From contig CANPMS010000001.1 in NCBI GenBank assembly GCA_947575275.1, forward strand, positions 157,792-221,791: a DNA stretch of 64,000 bases, read 5' to 3'. Within the stretch, counting starts at the first letter, position 1. Every line of letters starts with the position of its first letter. The notes beneath the pieces were generated by a model. It did not search any database. It saw only the letters and a list, made by a program, of their open reading frames with translations, and was not told where the DNA came from. The stretch comes from an uncultured Clostridium sp. (GTDB lineage Bacteria; Bacillota; Clostridia; Lachnospirales; Lachnospiraceae). This document shows, piece after piece, positions 1 through 7,394 of the stretch. The position numbers and the translations under genes were made by a program.

Positions 1-2
1 CT

Positions 3-134
3 GTTAATGAGATGCTGGTTCGCACCTCAACCACTTATGCTCCGTGGATTGTGGTGGAGGGAAATTGTAAATATTATGCCAGAGTGAAGGTGTTAAGAGC
101 TGTGGTAGACGCCCTGGAAGAAAGACTCCGATGA
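3..134 (+). CDS. C-terminal end of a PPK2-family polyphosphate kinase / AMP phosphotransferase-like protein (5' partial)
   Basis: An open frame enters from the left edge and ends at the TGA at 132-134, giving the last 43 residues. The stretch reading RTSTTYAPWIVVEGN followed by YARVKVLRAVVDALEE matches the end of PPK2-type kinases, where a T-S-T-x-x-A-P-W block followed by a lysine/arginine helix (RxKVL) is typical. PPK2 enzymes transfer phosphate between polyphosphate and nucleotides in the cytoplasm. The stop overlaps the next start (ATGA), so the two genes are probably co-translated. Only the tail is visible, so subclass and substrate cannot be assigned. Confidence 0.7.
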   Translation, partial: VNEMLVRTSTTYAPWIVVEGNCKYYARVKVLRAVVDALEERLR

Positions 135-1363
135 GCCGGGCGGTGATTATTGGAGGCGGAGCCGCAGGGATGATGGCGGCAATCGCCGCCGCGGAGGCAG
201 GACACAGTGTTCAACTTTTTGAGAAGAACGAGAAGCTGGGAAAGAAGGTTTATATTACAGGAAAGGGACGCTGCAACCTGACCAATGCCTGTGATACAGA
301 GGAGCTGTTTCAAGCTGTGGTGCACAATCCAAAATTTTTGTACAGCAGCTTCTATACGTTCAGCAACTTTGATATGATAAATTTTATGGAGCAGAGTGGC
401 TGCAAGGTAAAAACCGAGCGTGGGATGAGGGTATTTCCCCAGTCGGATAAGTCCTCCGATGTCCTCCGTGTGCTGAGCTTGCGGCTTCAACATCTGGGCG
501 TTGAGGTGGCGTTCCATAAGAAGGTAGGGGAGATTTTGAGCGCTGATGGTGCGGTGACGGCAGTTCGGCTGGAAGAGGGGGGACTCCTCATTCCGGCGGA
601 TGCCGTGATTGTGGCTACGGGAGGGTTGTCTTATCCTGCTACCGGTTCCACCGGAGATGGATACCAGTTTGCGTCCAAAATGGGACATACCGTTACAGAC
701 TGCCTGCCGGCGCTGGTGCCATTTAATGCAAAAGAACAGGTAGTAAAGGAGCTTCAGGGACTTTCCCTGCGTAACATAAACATAAAGATTTTAAAAGGAA
801 CAAAGACAGTTTACGAGGAATTTGGGGAAATGCTGTTTACCCATTTTGGAGTCAGCGGCCCGGTTATTTTGTCGGCCAGCAGTTTTGTGGCGGACTTTTT
901 GAAGAAAGAACCGCTTGTGCTGTCTGTGGACTTAAAGCCTGCGCTCTCCTTTGAGCAGCTTGATGCCAGGCTTCTCAGGGATTTTGAGGAAATGAAAAAC
1001 AAGCGGTATAAGAATGCCCTTGCCCGTCTCCTGCCGTCAAAGCTGGAGCCGGTGATTGTAGAGCGCAGCAAAATTTCTCCCGATAAACAGGTAAATGAGA
1101 TTACCCGTCAGGAGCGGAGACAGATTGCAGAGCAGATAAAGGATTTCCGTCTGACCCTGACCGGGCTTCGGGGCTATAAAGAGGCGATTATTACCCGGGG
1201 CGGCGTTTCTGTCAGGGAAATTAATCCATCCACCATGGAATCAAAGCTGGTTCGCGGACTTTATTTTGCGGGAGAGGTGCTTGATCTGGACGCTGTCACC
1301 GGTGGGTTTAACTTACAGATTGCCTGGTCCACAGGCTATCTTGCAGGAAGCTCGGTGCCGTGA
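131..1363 (+). CDS. NAD(P)/FAD-dependent oxidoreductase, BaiN/HI0933 (YhiN) family
   Basis: A 410-aa flavoprotein. The N-terminus has a Rossmann dinucleotide-binding glycine motif (GGGAAG, residues 8-13), then the family signature TGKGRCNLTN near residue 43. A second nucleotide motif (VATGGLSYPATGSTGDG) lies near residue 160, and the C-terminal FAD block (GEVLDLDAVTGGFNLQ) is intact. Length and motif order fit the HI0933/YhiN family. Some clostridial members (BaiN) have been linked to bile-acid chemistry, but most relatives have no known substrate, so no specific reaction is claimed. It overlaps the upstream PPK2 stop by 4 bases and sits before cmk, a common arrangement in Lachnospiraceae. 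The protein is cytoplasmic, with no signal peptide or membrane segment. Confidence 0.9.
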   Translation: MSRAVIIGGGAAGMMAAIAAAEAGHSVQLFEKNEKLGKKVYITGKGRCNLTNACDTEELFQAVVHNPKFLYSSFYTFSNFDMINFMEQSGCKVKTERGMRVFPQSDKSSDVLRVLSLRLQHLGVEVAFHKKVGEILSADGAVTAVRLEEGGLLIPADAVIVATGGLSYPATGSTGDGYQFASKMGHTVTDCLPALVPFNAKEQVVKELQGLSLRNINIKILKGTKTVYEEFGEMLFTHFGVSGPVILSASSFVADFLKKEPLVLSVDLKPALSFEQLDARLLRDFEEMKNKRYKNALARLLPSKLEPVIVERSKISPDKQVNEITRQERRQIAEQIKDFRLTLTGLRGYKEAIITRGGVSVREINPSTMESKLVRGLYFAGEVLDLDAVTGGFNLQIAWSTGYLAGSSVP

Positions 1364-1417
1364 GAGCAGAATTTAGATTTGCAGACTGAGGAAACATAGA
1401 AAATATGGAGAGGATTT

Positions 1418-2107
1418 ATGGAAAGAAAAACATTTAACATAGCGATTGACGGACCGGCAGGCGCCGGAAAGAGCACCATAGCAAAGCTGGTTGCCAAACA
1501 GCTTGGGTTTATTTATGTGGATACTGGCTCACTGTACCGCGCTATGGCGTTGTATTTTTTGAGGCTGGGTATCAAACCGGAAGACGAGGCGGCGATTCAG
1601 AAGGCTGTGGATGGGGCGGGAATTACCATCTGTTATCAGGATGGGGTACAGCAGGTGCTCTTAAACGGTCAGGATGTGTCGGCTCTGATACGGTCGGAGG
1701 AAGTGGGAAATATGGCCTCTGCCGTCAGTATCTATCCCGGGGTGCGGGCGCATTTACTTGATTTGCAGAGGGAGCTGGCAAAAAGCCAGAATGTGATTAT
1801 GGACGGCCGGGACATTGGAACCTGCGTTCTGCCTGACGCCGATGTCAAGATTTTTCTGACGGCAGGCGTGAAAGTTCGTGCCATGCGCAGATACAGAGAG
1901 CTGGTGAAAAAAGATGTCAGGTGTAATTTGGAGGAAATTGAGCAAGATATTATTGAGCGGGACAGCCGGGACATGAACCGTGATACGGCTCCTCTTAAGC
2001 AGGCTGAGGATGCGATCCTTGTGGACAGCTCCGATATGGACATCGAACAGGCAGTACAGAGAATTATTGATGTGGCCACAGAACATGGGCTTAAGGAGGA
2101 GAGATAA
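1418..2107 (+). CDS. cmk: Cytidylate kinase
   Basis: A 229-aa cytidylate kinase, which phosphorylates CMP/dCMP with ATP in pyrimidine nucleotide recycling. The P-loop GPAGAGKST is at residues 12-20, followed by the substrate-contact block VDTGSLYRAMALY and the central DGRDIGTCVLPDADVK motif. The C-terminal RDSRDMNRDTAPLKQAEDA is typical of the family. Start choice: GAGAGG lies about 5 bases before ATG 1418. It ends inside the ATGG of ispH (2107), so the two are translationally coupled. The cmk-ispH-rpsA order is well known in Clostridia. Confidence 0.96.
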   Translation: MERKTFNIAIDGPAGAGKSTIAKLVAKQLGFIYVDTGSLYRAMALYFLRLGIKPEDEAAIQKAVDGAGITICYQDGVQQVLLNGQDVSALIRSEEVGNMASAVSIYPGVRAHLLDLQRELAKSQNVIMDGRDIGTCVLPDADVKIFLTAGVKVRAMRRYRELVKKDVRCNLEEIEQDIIERDSRDMNRDTAPLKQAEDAILVDSSDMDIEQAVQRIIDVATEHGLKEER

Positions 2108-2958
2108 TGGAAGTTGTTGTTGCAAAGACTGCAGGCTTCTGCTTTGGTGTGAAGCGTGCAATAGAGCAGGTTTATGAACAGATTGCCGAAGCCAAAAATC
2201 AGGTATATACCTATGGTCCGATCATCCATAATGAGCAGGTAGTGGAGGATTTTGAGCGCAGGGGCGTGAAGATAATCCACACGGAAAAGGAGCTGGAGGA
2301 GATTTGCGAGGGAACGCTAATTATCCGTTCACACGGCGTGGGAAAGCATATTTATGATCTGCTTAATAAGAGCAGGATTACAGTGGTAGACGCTACCTGC
2401 CCATTTGTGAAGAAAATTCACCGGATCGTGGAAGAGCAAAAGAGCACCGGGCGCCGGGTGATTATTATCGGAGACCCGAATCACCCGGAGGTGGAAGGAA
2501 TCCGCGGATGGGGAGATGAGACTACTCTGGTGGTGCAGGATGAGAGCCAAATTGAGGGTTTAGCTCTTTCGCCTGATGAAAAGCTTTGCATCGTGTCCCA
2601 GACGACATTTAATTACAATAAATTTCAAGATTTAGTTGAAAAATTTAAGAAAAGGGGTTATGATATACTTGTTTTAAATACGATTTGCAATGCAACACAG
2701 GAAAGACAAGTGGAAGCTAGGCGTATTGCTTCTGAAGTGGATGCTATGATTGTCATAGGAGGCAGGAATAGTTCCAACACACAGAAACTCTACGAGATAT
2801 GTCAAAAGGAATGTAAGAACACTTACTTTATCCAGTCACTCGGCGATTTCAATCCTGAATGTGTGAATTCTGTGCGCAGCGTAGGTATTACAGCAGGGGC
2901 ATCCACCCCGAATCAAATTATCGAGGAGGTTCATACTAATGTCAGAGCTAAGTTTTGA
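2107..2958 (+). CDS. ispH: 4-hydroxy-3-methylbut-2-enyl diphosphate reductase
   Basis: A 283-aa iron-sulfur enzyme of the last MEP-pathway step, converting HMBPP to IPP and DMAPP. The three cluster-binding cysteines are at residues 12 (GFCFGV), 98 (DATCPFVKK) and 194 (NTICNATQ). Substrate-contact histidines lie in IIHNEQVV (H41) and SHGVGK (H76). Length fits the stand-alone enzyme. In many Clostridia IspH is fused to ribosomal protein S1. Here they are separate, with rpsA starting in another frame 20 bases before the ispH stop. It overlaps the last base of cmk. Confidence 0.96.
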   Translation: MEVVVAKTAGFCFGVKRAIEQVYEQIAEAKNQVYTYGPIIHNEQVVEDFERRGVKIIHTEKELEEICEGTLIIRSHGVGKHIYDLLNKSRITVVDATCPFVKKIHRIVEEQKSTGRRVIIIGDPNHPEVEGIRGWGDETTLVVQDESQIEGLALSPDEKLCIVSQTTFNYNKFQDLVEKFKKRGYDILVLNTICNATQERQVEARRIASEVDAMIVIGGRNSSNTQKLYEICQKECKNTYFIQSLGDFNPECVNSVRSVGITAGASTPNQIIEEVHTNVRAKF

Positions 2959-4081
2959 ACAAATGTTGGAAGAATCATTAAAAACAATTCGTACAGGAGA
3001 GATCGTCACTGGTAAAGTAATTGATGTAAAAGATGATGAGATTGTCTTGAATATAGGTTACAAGTCAGATGGTATCATTCCAAGAAACGAGTATACCAAT
3101 GAATCCAATGTGGATTTAAGAAATCTGGTCCACATAGGCGATGAGATGGAGGCCAAGGTTATTAAAGTAAACGATGGGGAGGGTCAGGTGGCGCTGTCCT
3201 ATAAGCGTCTTGCCGCTGACAAAGGCAATAAGCGTCTGGAAGAGGCGTATGAGAATCACGAGGTGCTGACTGCGAAAGTTACCCAGGTATTGGACGGAGG
3301 GTTGAGCGTTATTATTGATGAGGCCAGGGTATTTATTCCGGCAAGCCTTGTATCCGATACCTATGAGAAGGATCTGACCAAATATGCCGGTCAGGAGATC
3401 GAATTTGTAATTACTGAGTTTAATCCCAAGAGAAGAAGGGTGATTGGTGACAGAAAGCAGCTTATGGTTGTGAAAAAGGCCGAGATGCAGCGCGAACTGT
3501 TTGAGCGTATTCACCCTGGCGATACTGTGGAGGGTATCGTAAAGAATGTGACGGATTTTGGCGCATTTATTGATCTGGGAGGCGCTGATGGTCTGCTCCA
3601 TATTTCCGAGATGTCCTGGGGACGCGTTGAAAATCCCAAGAAGGTATTTAAGACCGGCGACCAGATGAGGGTTTTAATTAAGGATATAAGCGGTGAGAAG
3701 ATTGCCCTTAGTTTAAAGTTCCCGGAGGAGAATCCATGGGTCAGCGCAGCTGAGAAGTACGCAGTTGGCAATGTGGTTGTGGGGCGTGTAGCGCGTATGA
3801 CAGACTTTGGGGCATTTATCGAGCTTGAGCCCGGAGTGGACGCTCTGCTTCATGTATCTCAGATTTCCAGAGAGCATGTGGAGAAGCCGGCTGACGCTCT
3901 TAATATTGGTCAGGAAATCGAGGCTAAGGTGGTGGATTTTAACGGCGAGGATCGGAAAATAAGCTTGAGTGTAAAGGCGCTTCAGTCACCGGTTGAGAAT
4001 ACTATGGCAGAGGATGAGGACATTGCCGATGTGGATATTGATGCGGTAGGCGCTGCTGAGGCCGAGGCTGATGAACTGTAA
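2939..4081 (+). CDS. rpsA: 30S ribosomal protein S1 (four S1 repeats)
   Basis: A 380-aa RNA-binding protein of four S1/OB repeats, at about residues 17-90, 105-170, 190-260 and 275-345. The last two carry the classic VTDFGAFIDLGGADGLLHIS and MTDFGAFIELEPGVDALLHVS cores. The C-terminal tail is acidic (EDEDIADVDID). Clostridial S1-like proteins of this size help mRNA binding on the 30S subunit. Start: AGGAGG at 2924-2929, inside the ispH coding end, lies 9 bases before ATG 2939, so translation is independent of the ispH frame but coupled. A rho-independent terminator follows at 4109-4139. Confidence 0.92.
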   Translation: MSELSFEQMLEESLKTIRTGEIVTGKVIDVKDDEIVLNIGYKSDGIIPRNEYTNESNVDLRNLVHIGDEMEAKVIKVNDGEGQVALSYKRLAADKGNKRLEEAYENHEVLTAKVTQVLDGGLSVIIDEARVFIPASLVSDTYEKDLTKYAGQEIEFVITEFNPKRRRVIGDRKQLMVVKKAEMQRELFERIHPGDTVEGIVKNVTDFGAFIDLGGADGLLHISEMSWGRVENPKKVFKTGDQMRVLIKDISGEKIALSLKFPEENPWVSAAEKYAVGNVVVGRVARMTDFGAFIELEPGVDALLHVSQISREHVEKPADALNIGQEIEAKVVDFNGEDRKISLSVKALQSPVENTMAEDEDIADVDIDAVGAAEAEADEL

Positions 4082-4108
4082 AAGTAAAAGATAGAGAGTA
4101 TTTATATA

Positions 4109-4139
4109 GCGCTGTGGAATATCCGCAGCGCATTTTTCG
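4109..4139 (+). terminator. Rho-independent terminator after rpsA
   Basis: A 9-bp stem (GCGCTGTGG paired with CCGCAGCGC, one G-U pair) around the loop AATAT is followed by ATTTTT. It closes the cmk-ispH-rpsA transcription unit. Confidence 0.8.
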
Positions 4140-4157
4140 TCCTATAAAGCAAAAATG

Positions 4158-4186
4158 TTGACAAATAATATTATATAATATATAGT
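4158..4186 (+). promoter_or_regulatory. Sigma-A-type promoter of the PadR operon
   Basis: A consensus -35 box TTGACA (4158-4163) and a 17-base spacer precede a -10 box TATAGT (4181-4186). The region is very AT-rich. The site lies 91 bases before the PadR start codon and just after the rpsA terminator. Confidence 0.7.
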
Positions 4187-4203
4187 AATTAATGTAACAA
4201 TAG

Positions 4204-4221
4204 TATATTATGTATAATATA
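4204..4221. promoter_or_regulatory. 18-bp perfect palindrome, candidate PadR operator
   Basis: TATATTAT-GT-ATAATATA is a perfect inverted repeat between the promoter (4158-4186) and the PadR start codon. PadR regulators commonly bind AT-rich palindromes near their own promoter, so autoregulation is a reasonable inference. It lacks the ATGT/ACAT ends of the best-studied PadR sites. Confidence 0.35.
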
Positions 4222-4277
4222 GTGAAAAGTGTAATATCAGCATGAGAGAATTACAGTGATAGAAAGGCGGGCTGTAT

Positions 4278-4598
4278 ATGGTTTTTAATACAGGAGCGGC
4301 ACTTTTAGATGCCATCGTTCTTGCGGCAGTATCCAGGGAACAGCACGGAACCTATGGGTATAAGATTACCCAGGATGTGAGAGGAATTATTGACATCTCA
4401 GAATCCACGCTGTATCCGGTACTCCGCAGGCTTTTGAAGGAAGCATGCCTGGAGACATATGATTTGGCGATTGACGGCAGGAATCGGAGATATTACCGGA
4501 TTACGGAGGTTGGACGCTTACAGCTCAATCTTTATCGGGGAGAATGGGGCAGTTATTCGCAGAAAATTTCCAGAATACTTGAGGAGGCTAGGGCATGA
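4278..4598 (+). CDS. PadR-family transcriptional regulator
   Basis: A 106-aa winged-helix protein with the PadR core: HGTYGYKITQDV (helix 2), then STLYPVLRRLLKE (recognition helix) and the wing RRYYRITEVGRLQL. The length fits minimal PadR proteins that lack a long dimerisation helix. Such regulators repress operons responding to envelope or phenolic stress. The stop codon overlaps the start of the DUF1700 gene (ATGA), a standard Firmicute pairing, so the target is probably its own operon. The start is ATG 4278 with the ribosome site GAAAGGCGG. Confidence 0.9.
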   Translation: MVFNTGAALLDAIVLAAVSREQHGTYGYKITQDVRGIIDISESTLYPVLRRLLKEACLETYDLAIDGRNRRYYRITEVGRLQLNLYRGEWGSYSQKISRILEEARA

Positions 4599-5368
4599 AC
4601 AAAGCAGAATTTGTGAGGCAATTGGAATATCTGCTTCAGGATATTCCAGAGGATGAGAGGCAAGAAGCAATTTTTTATTATCGGGCTTATCTGGAGGATG
4701 CAGGGGAGGAAAACGAGGAGCAGGTAATCCTGGAATTTGGAAGCCCGGAGCGGGTGGCGGCGATTATCCGCAGTGATTTAAATGGAAATTTAAAGGAGGG
4801 AGGTGAATTCACCGAATCCGGCTATCAGGATGAGCGTTTCCGAGTCCCTGATTACCAAATTGTAAAACGGAAGGAGTCTCCTGAGCCGGATAAGGATTAC
4901 AGACAGAAAAGCGCCGAGACCGGACGTGAGGATGAGGGAAGGTGGACAGCGCACCAGGTCGATTATCAGGACAGGAACTGGCTGAGACGTCTTATAAAGG
5001 TCGGGCTTTTGCTGATGCTTTTGGGAGTTATGTCAGAGATTCTGTTGGGAGTTGGAGGAGATCTGCTGGAATTTGCAGCAGGAGTATTCTGTCTTATGGT
5101 GTTTTTGATTGTCTGTATCGGAGTACTTACGGTAATGTCGTATATTAGTGCAGTGTCACTGCTGATTATGGGTGTGGGGATGCTGTTTGTGCGCCCTGCA
5201 GGAGGTGTACTGCTTCTGGGAGGCGCTTTGCTGGCTCTGGGGTGCGCCCTGATCGGATCCGCGCTTTCCATTCTTGTCTATGGGCGTTTCCTTCCCTGGT
5301 GTATCCGAAGCGGGGTGGATTTTTTAAGTCAGTTGCTGTATGGAACAGAGAGGAGTGGGAGAGCATGA
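4595..5368 (+). CDS. DUF1700 (HAAS-domain) membrane protein
   Basis: A 257-aa protein beginning with the HAAS/DUF1700 block, a small helical domain (MNKAEFVRQLEYLL to EFGSPERVAAII, residues 1-65). A charged linker follows, then four or five hydrophobic segments at about residues 135-240. The family is found downstream of PadR regulators, often with PspC, and is thought to act at the membrane. Its function is unknown. It overlaps padR by 4 bases and the next gene by ATGA. Confidence 0.85.
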   Translation: MNKAEFVRQLEYLLQDIPEDERQEAIFYYRAYLEDAGEENEEQVILEFGSPERVAAIIRSDLNGNLKEGGEFTESGYQDERFRVPDYQIVKRKESPEPDKDYRQKSAETGREDEGRWTAHQVDYQDRNWLRRLIKVGLLLMLLGVMSEILLGVGGDLLEFAAGVFCLMVFLIVCIGVLTVMSYISAVSLLIMGVGMLFVRPAGGVLLLGGALLALGCALIGSALSILVYGRFLPWCIRSGVDFLSQLLYGTERSGRA

Positions 5369-5580
5369 ATAAAGTGATAAAGTTGTCCGTGATCCTTGGA
5401 GTAACGTTTTGTCTGATGGGCGTGAGCATGATTACCGCGGGGGCTATGATGGGTGGTGTTAATGCTGTGGATGTTTATATGGGCAATGCCTCCGTCAGCC
5501 GTACGGTGTATTATACAAGGAGGATTGTGCACGAGATAGAAGATGAAATTCTGGATGAGATCTGGGACTTTTTCGACTGA
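5365..5580 (+). CDS. Small membrane protein, possibly a shortened DUF4097-type protein
   Basis: A 71-aa product with one N-terminal membrane segment (about residues 5-30) and an acidic C-terminus (HEIEDEILDEIWDFFD). ATG 5365 is chosen because it overlaps the DUF1700 stop (ATGA) and is preceded by GAGGAGTGGGAG. A longer in-frame opening upstream only covers the DUF1700 gene. In related PadR operons this position holds a DUF4097 protein with a similar N-terminal anchor and a long beta-rich domain. Here the domain is absent, so this may be a truncated or minimal version (inference). Confidence 0.7.
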   Translation: MNKVIKLSVILGVTFCLMGVSMITAGAMMGGVNAVDVYMGNASVSRTVYYTRRIVHEIEDEILDEIWDFFD

Positions 5581-5633
5581 TCATCCAGAACGTTAAGCAA
5601 ATAAAATAAACAGAACAGAAGAGAGGGAAAACG

Positions 5634-5834
5634 ATGGATATGAATAAAAAATTGTACCGTTCAAGCACAGATACAATGCTCTGCGGTGTATGTGGAGGTA
5701 TTGGAGAGTATTTTGGCATTGATCCAACCTTAATCAGGATTGTCTGGGCCCTGACTGTATGTTCAGGACCGGGAATCCTGGGATATTTGCTGGCTGCAAT
5801 TATTATCCCGCAGAATCCGGACCGTAATTTTTAA
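5634..5834 (+). CDS. PspC-domain protein
   Basis: A 66-aa protein consisting of one PspC domain: LYRSSTDTMLCGVCGGIGEY and FGIDPTLIRIVWAL, followed by a hydrophobic segment ending AAIIIP. Stand-alone PspC proteins of 60-70 aa are common in Firmicutes and sit in the membrane as part of phage-shock-like envelope stress responses. The ribosome site GAGAGGGAAAACG precedes ATG 5634. It closes the PadR operon. Confidence 0.92.
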   Translation: MDMNKKLYRSSTDTMLCGVCGGIGEYFGIDPTLIRIVWALTVCSGPGILGYLLAAIIIPQNPDRNF

Positions 5835-5857
5835 TGGAAGGTTTAGGAAAAAAAATT

Positions 5858-5901
5858 CAGGGCATACTCCTAAAAGAATTCAAATAAAGGAGGATGCCCT
5901 G
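5858..5901 (+). promoter_or_regulatory. Hairpin that would bury the ribosome site of the spore-protein gene
   Basis: CAGGGCATACTCCT (5858-5871) pairs with AGGAGGATGCCCTG (5888-5901) with one mismatch in 14, around a 16-base AT-rich loop. The 3' arm contains the complete AGGAGG (5888-5893) that serves ATG 5905. Folded, the mRNA would hide the ribosome site. No T-run follows on the + strand. On the minus strand the hairpin is followed by a T-run, so it could also end antisense transcripts. Confidence 0.6.
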
Positions 5902-5904
5902 TTT

Positions 5905-6138
5905 ATGTCTAAAAGCAAGAAAGAGAAAAAGCCATTTGATGTGAACAACATGACAGAGGAGGAGAAGCTGAAATTTGAGATTGCTCAGGAGCTGGGGCTG
6001 GATGAGCGTGTGCTGTCAGGGGGATGGAGAAGTCTCACATCCAAGGAGAGCGGCAGAATCGGCGGAATGATTGCAAAGCGTAAACGCCAGCTTGCCCGGG
6101 AAGCAGCCTCTTGTCAAAATCAGGAAAAGGCTCTATAA
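5905..6138 (+). CDS. Small acid-soluble spore protein, alpha/beta-type-like
   Basis: A 77-aa basic protein with FEIAQELGL (about residues 24-32), resembling the conserved cleavage-site region of alpha/beta SASPs. A WRSLTSKESGRIGGMI block follows, with the family's glycine-rich GR(I/V)GG element. Such proteins coat and protect DNA in the forespore and are degraded at germination. The lysine-rich tail is typical of Lachnospiraceae variants. Its perfect AGGAGG lies inside a strong hairpin (5858-5901). The gene lies in the same direction just before cbiD but is functionally unrelated. Confidence 0.75.
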   Translation: MSKSKKEKKPFDVNNMTEEEKLKFEIAQELGLDERVLSGGWRSLTSKESGRIGGMIAKRKRQLAREAASCQNQEKAL

Positions 6139-6173
6139 TAGGATACAATAGTTGCAGATACGAAGGGGAAGAG

Positions 6174-7394
6174 ATGGAGAGGAAGGAACTGCGAAACGGT
6201 TATACAACCGGTACCTGTGCGGCGGCTGCGGCGAAAGCGGCAGCCGTTTTTGTGTTGACGGGAAATGTACCGGAAAATGTTCATATCTCACTTCCTTCTG
6301 GCGAGACATGTTGTTTTCACCCGGAGGCTGGAGCCGGTGAGTATGAAGGTTATTTTCGCGTGCAGAAAGATGCGGGGGACGACCCGGATGTGACAGACGG
6401 TGTATGGGTGTATGGAGCGGCTGTGCCGGTGACCAGGGAACAGTTTGAGGAATTGAAAGTAAAAGGATCAGGGTACTGGATGGAAGATACCCCTTTCCTC
6501 TATCTGACGGGTGAGAGAGGGATTGGAATTGTTACAAAGCCGGGTCTTTCCTGTCCTGTGGGGCACTGTGCCGTAAATCCTGTGCCCCGTGGGATGATTC
6601 TTGGAGCGGTGGATCAGGCCTGCCGCCAGGCAGCTTTTGAGGGCTTTTTAGAGATAAGGATTGCAATTCCCGAAGGAGTATCGCTGGCGGAAAAAACCTT
6701 TAATCCAAAGCTTGGCATTGAGGGTGGGATTTCCGTACTTGGAACTACGGGGATTGTAAAGCCTATGAGCGAAGATGCCCTTAAGGAGACAATCCGTCTG
6801 GAAATCCATATGCAGGCGGCCGCCGGGAAAAGAATTCTTCTTATGGCGCCCGGCAATTATGGAGAGTCATTTTTAAACAGTGATCTTGGGGCGCCAGTGG
6901 GAAAGGCAGTGCTTTGCAGTAACTTTGTGCAGACTGCGGTCAAGTTTGCAGTAAATGAAGGAATACAGCAGCTTCTGTTTGCAGGTCATATAGGTAAACT
7001 AATAAAGGTAGCTGCAGGAGTCGGAAACACTCATTCACGATTTGGAGATGGGCGTATGGAGGAGATGGCGCTTCTTGCTGACCAGGCGCTTACCCAGAGA
7101 AAATACGGCAGCTGGTGCGTGGAGCTGGATCAGGAGAGTATTCAGGCTTTGTGCAGCCAAATACTCCGTGCAAATACTACGGACGAGGCATTGGGACTTC
7201 TCATGGATACCGGCGCTGCAGGGCAGGTTCTCCATCTGGCCGCAGAGAAAGCAAAGCGTCATATGCAGTCGTGGTCAGGGGGAAAACTGACGGTGGAGGC
7301 GGCTGTCTTTTCTACCGCCCACCAAATTGTCGGGATGACAGACCAGCTTGCAGCGTATCTTGCGCTGTGGAAATCTCAGGAAGGGTACATATGA
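6174..7394 (+). CDS. cbiD: Cobalt-precorrin-5B C1-methyltransferase
   Basis: A 406-aa CbiD, which methylates C1 of cobalt-precorrin-5B in the anaerobic cobalamin pathway. The family N-terminus GYTTGTCAAAAAKAA begins at residue 9. The later blocks RGIGIVTKPGLSCPVGHCAVNP-like and GGISVLGTTGIVKPMSE are intact, as is the C-terminal HIGKLIKVAAGVGNTHSR region. ATG 6174 is preferred: GAAGGGGAAGAG precedes it, while the longer opening overlaps the spore gene. It is the first gene of the cobalamin operon. The stop overlaps cbiG (ATGA). No cobalamin riboswitch was recognised in the 35-base gap upstream. Confidence 0.95.
   Translation: MERKELRNGYTTGTCAAAAAKAAAVFVLTGNVPENVHISLPSGETCCFHPEAGAGEYEGYFRVQKDAGDDPDVTDGVWVYGAAVPVTREQFEELKVKGSGYWMEDTPFLYLTGERGIGIVTKPGLSCPVGHCAVNPVPRGMILGAVDQACRQAAFEGFLEIRIAIPEGVSLAEKTFNPKLGIEGGISVLGTTGIVKPMSEDALKETIRLEIHMQAAAGKRILLMAPGNYGESFLNSDLGAPVGKAVLCSNFVQTAVKFAVNEGIQQLLFAGHIGKLIKVAAGVGNTHSRFGDGRMEEMALLADQALTQRKYGSWCVELDQESIQALCSQILRANTTDEALGLLMDTGAAGQVLHLAAEKAKRHMQSWSGGKLTVEAAVFSTAHQIVGMTDQLAAYLALWKSQEGYI

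Noticed and set aside
74..688. Long open frames on the minus strand, here and under most other genes
   Set aside because: They mirror strong + strand genes with clear families and lack ribosome sites and recognisable motifs.
5858..5901. + strand terminator after pspC
   Set aside because: The stem is strong but has no T-run on the + strand, and its 3' arm is the ribosome site of the next gene. A translational role fits better.
6139..6173. Cobalamin riboswitch before cbiD
   Set aside because: Only 35 bases separate the spore gene and cbiD, too short for the element, and I saw no recognisable B12-box upstream.
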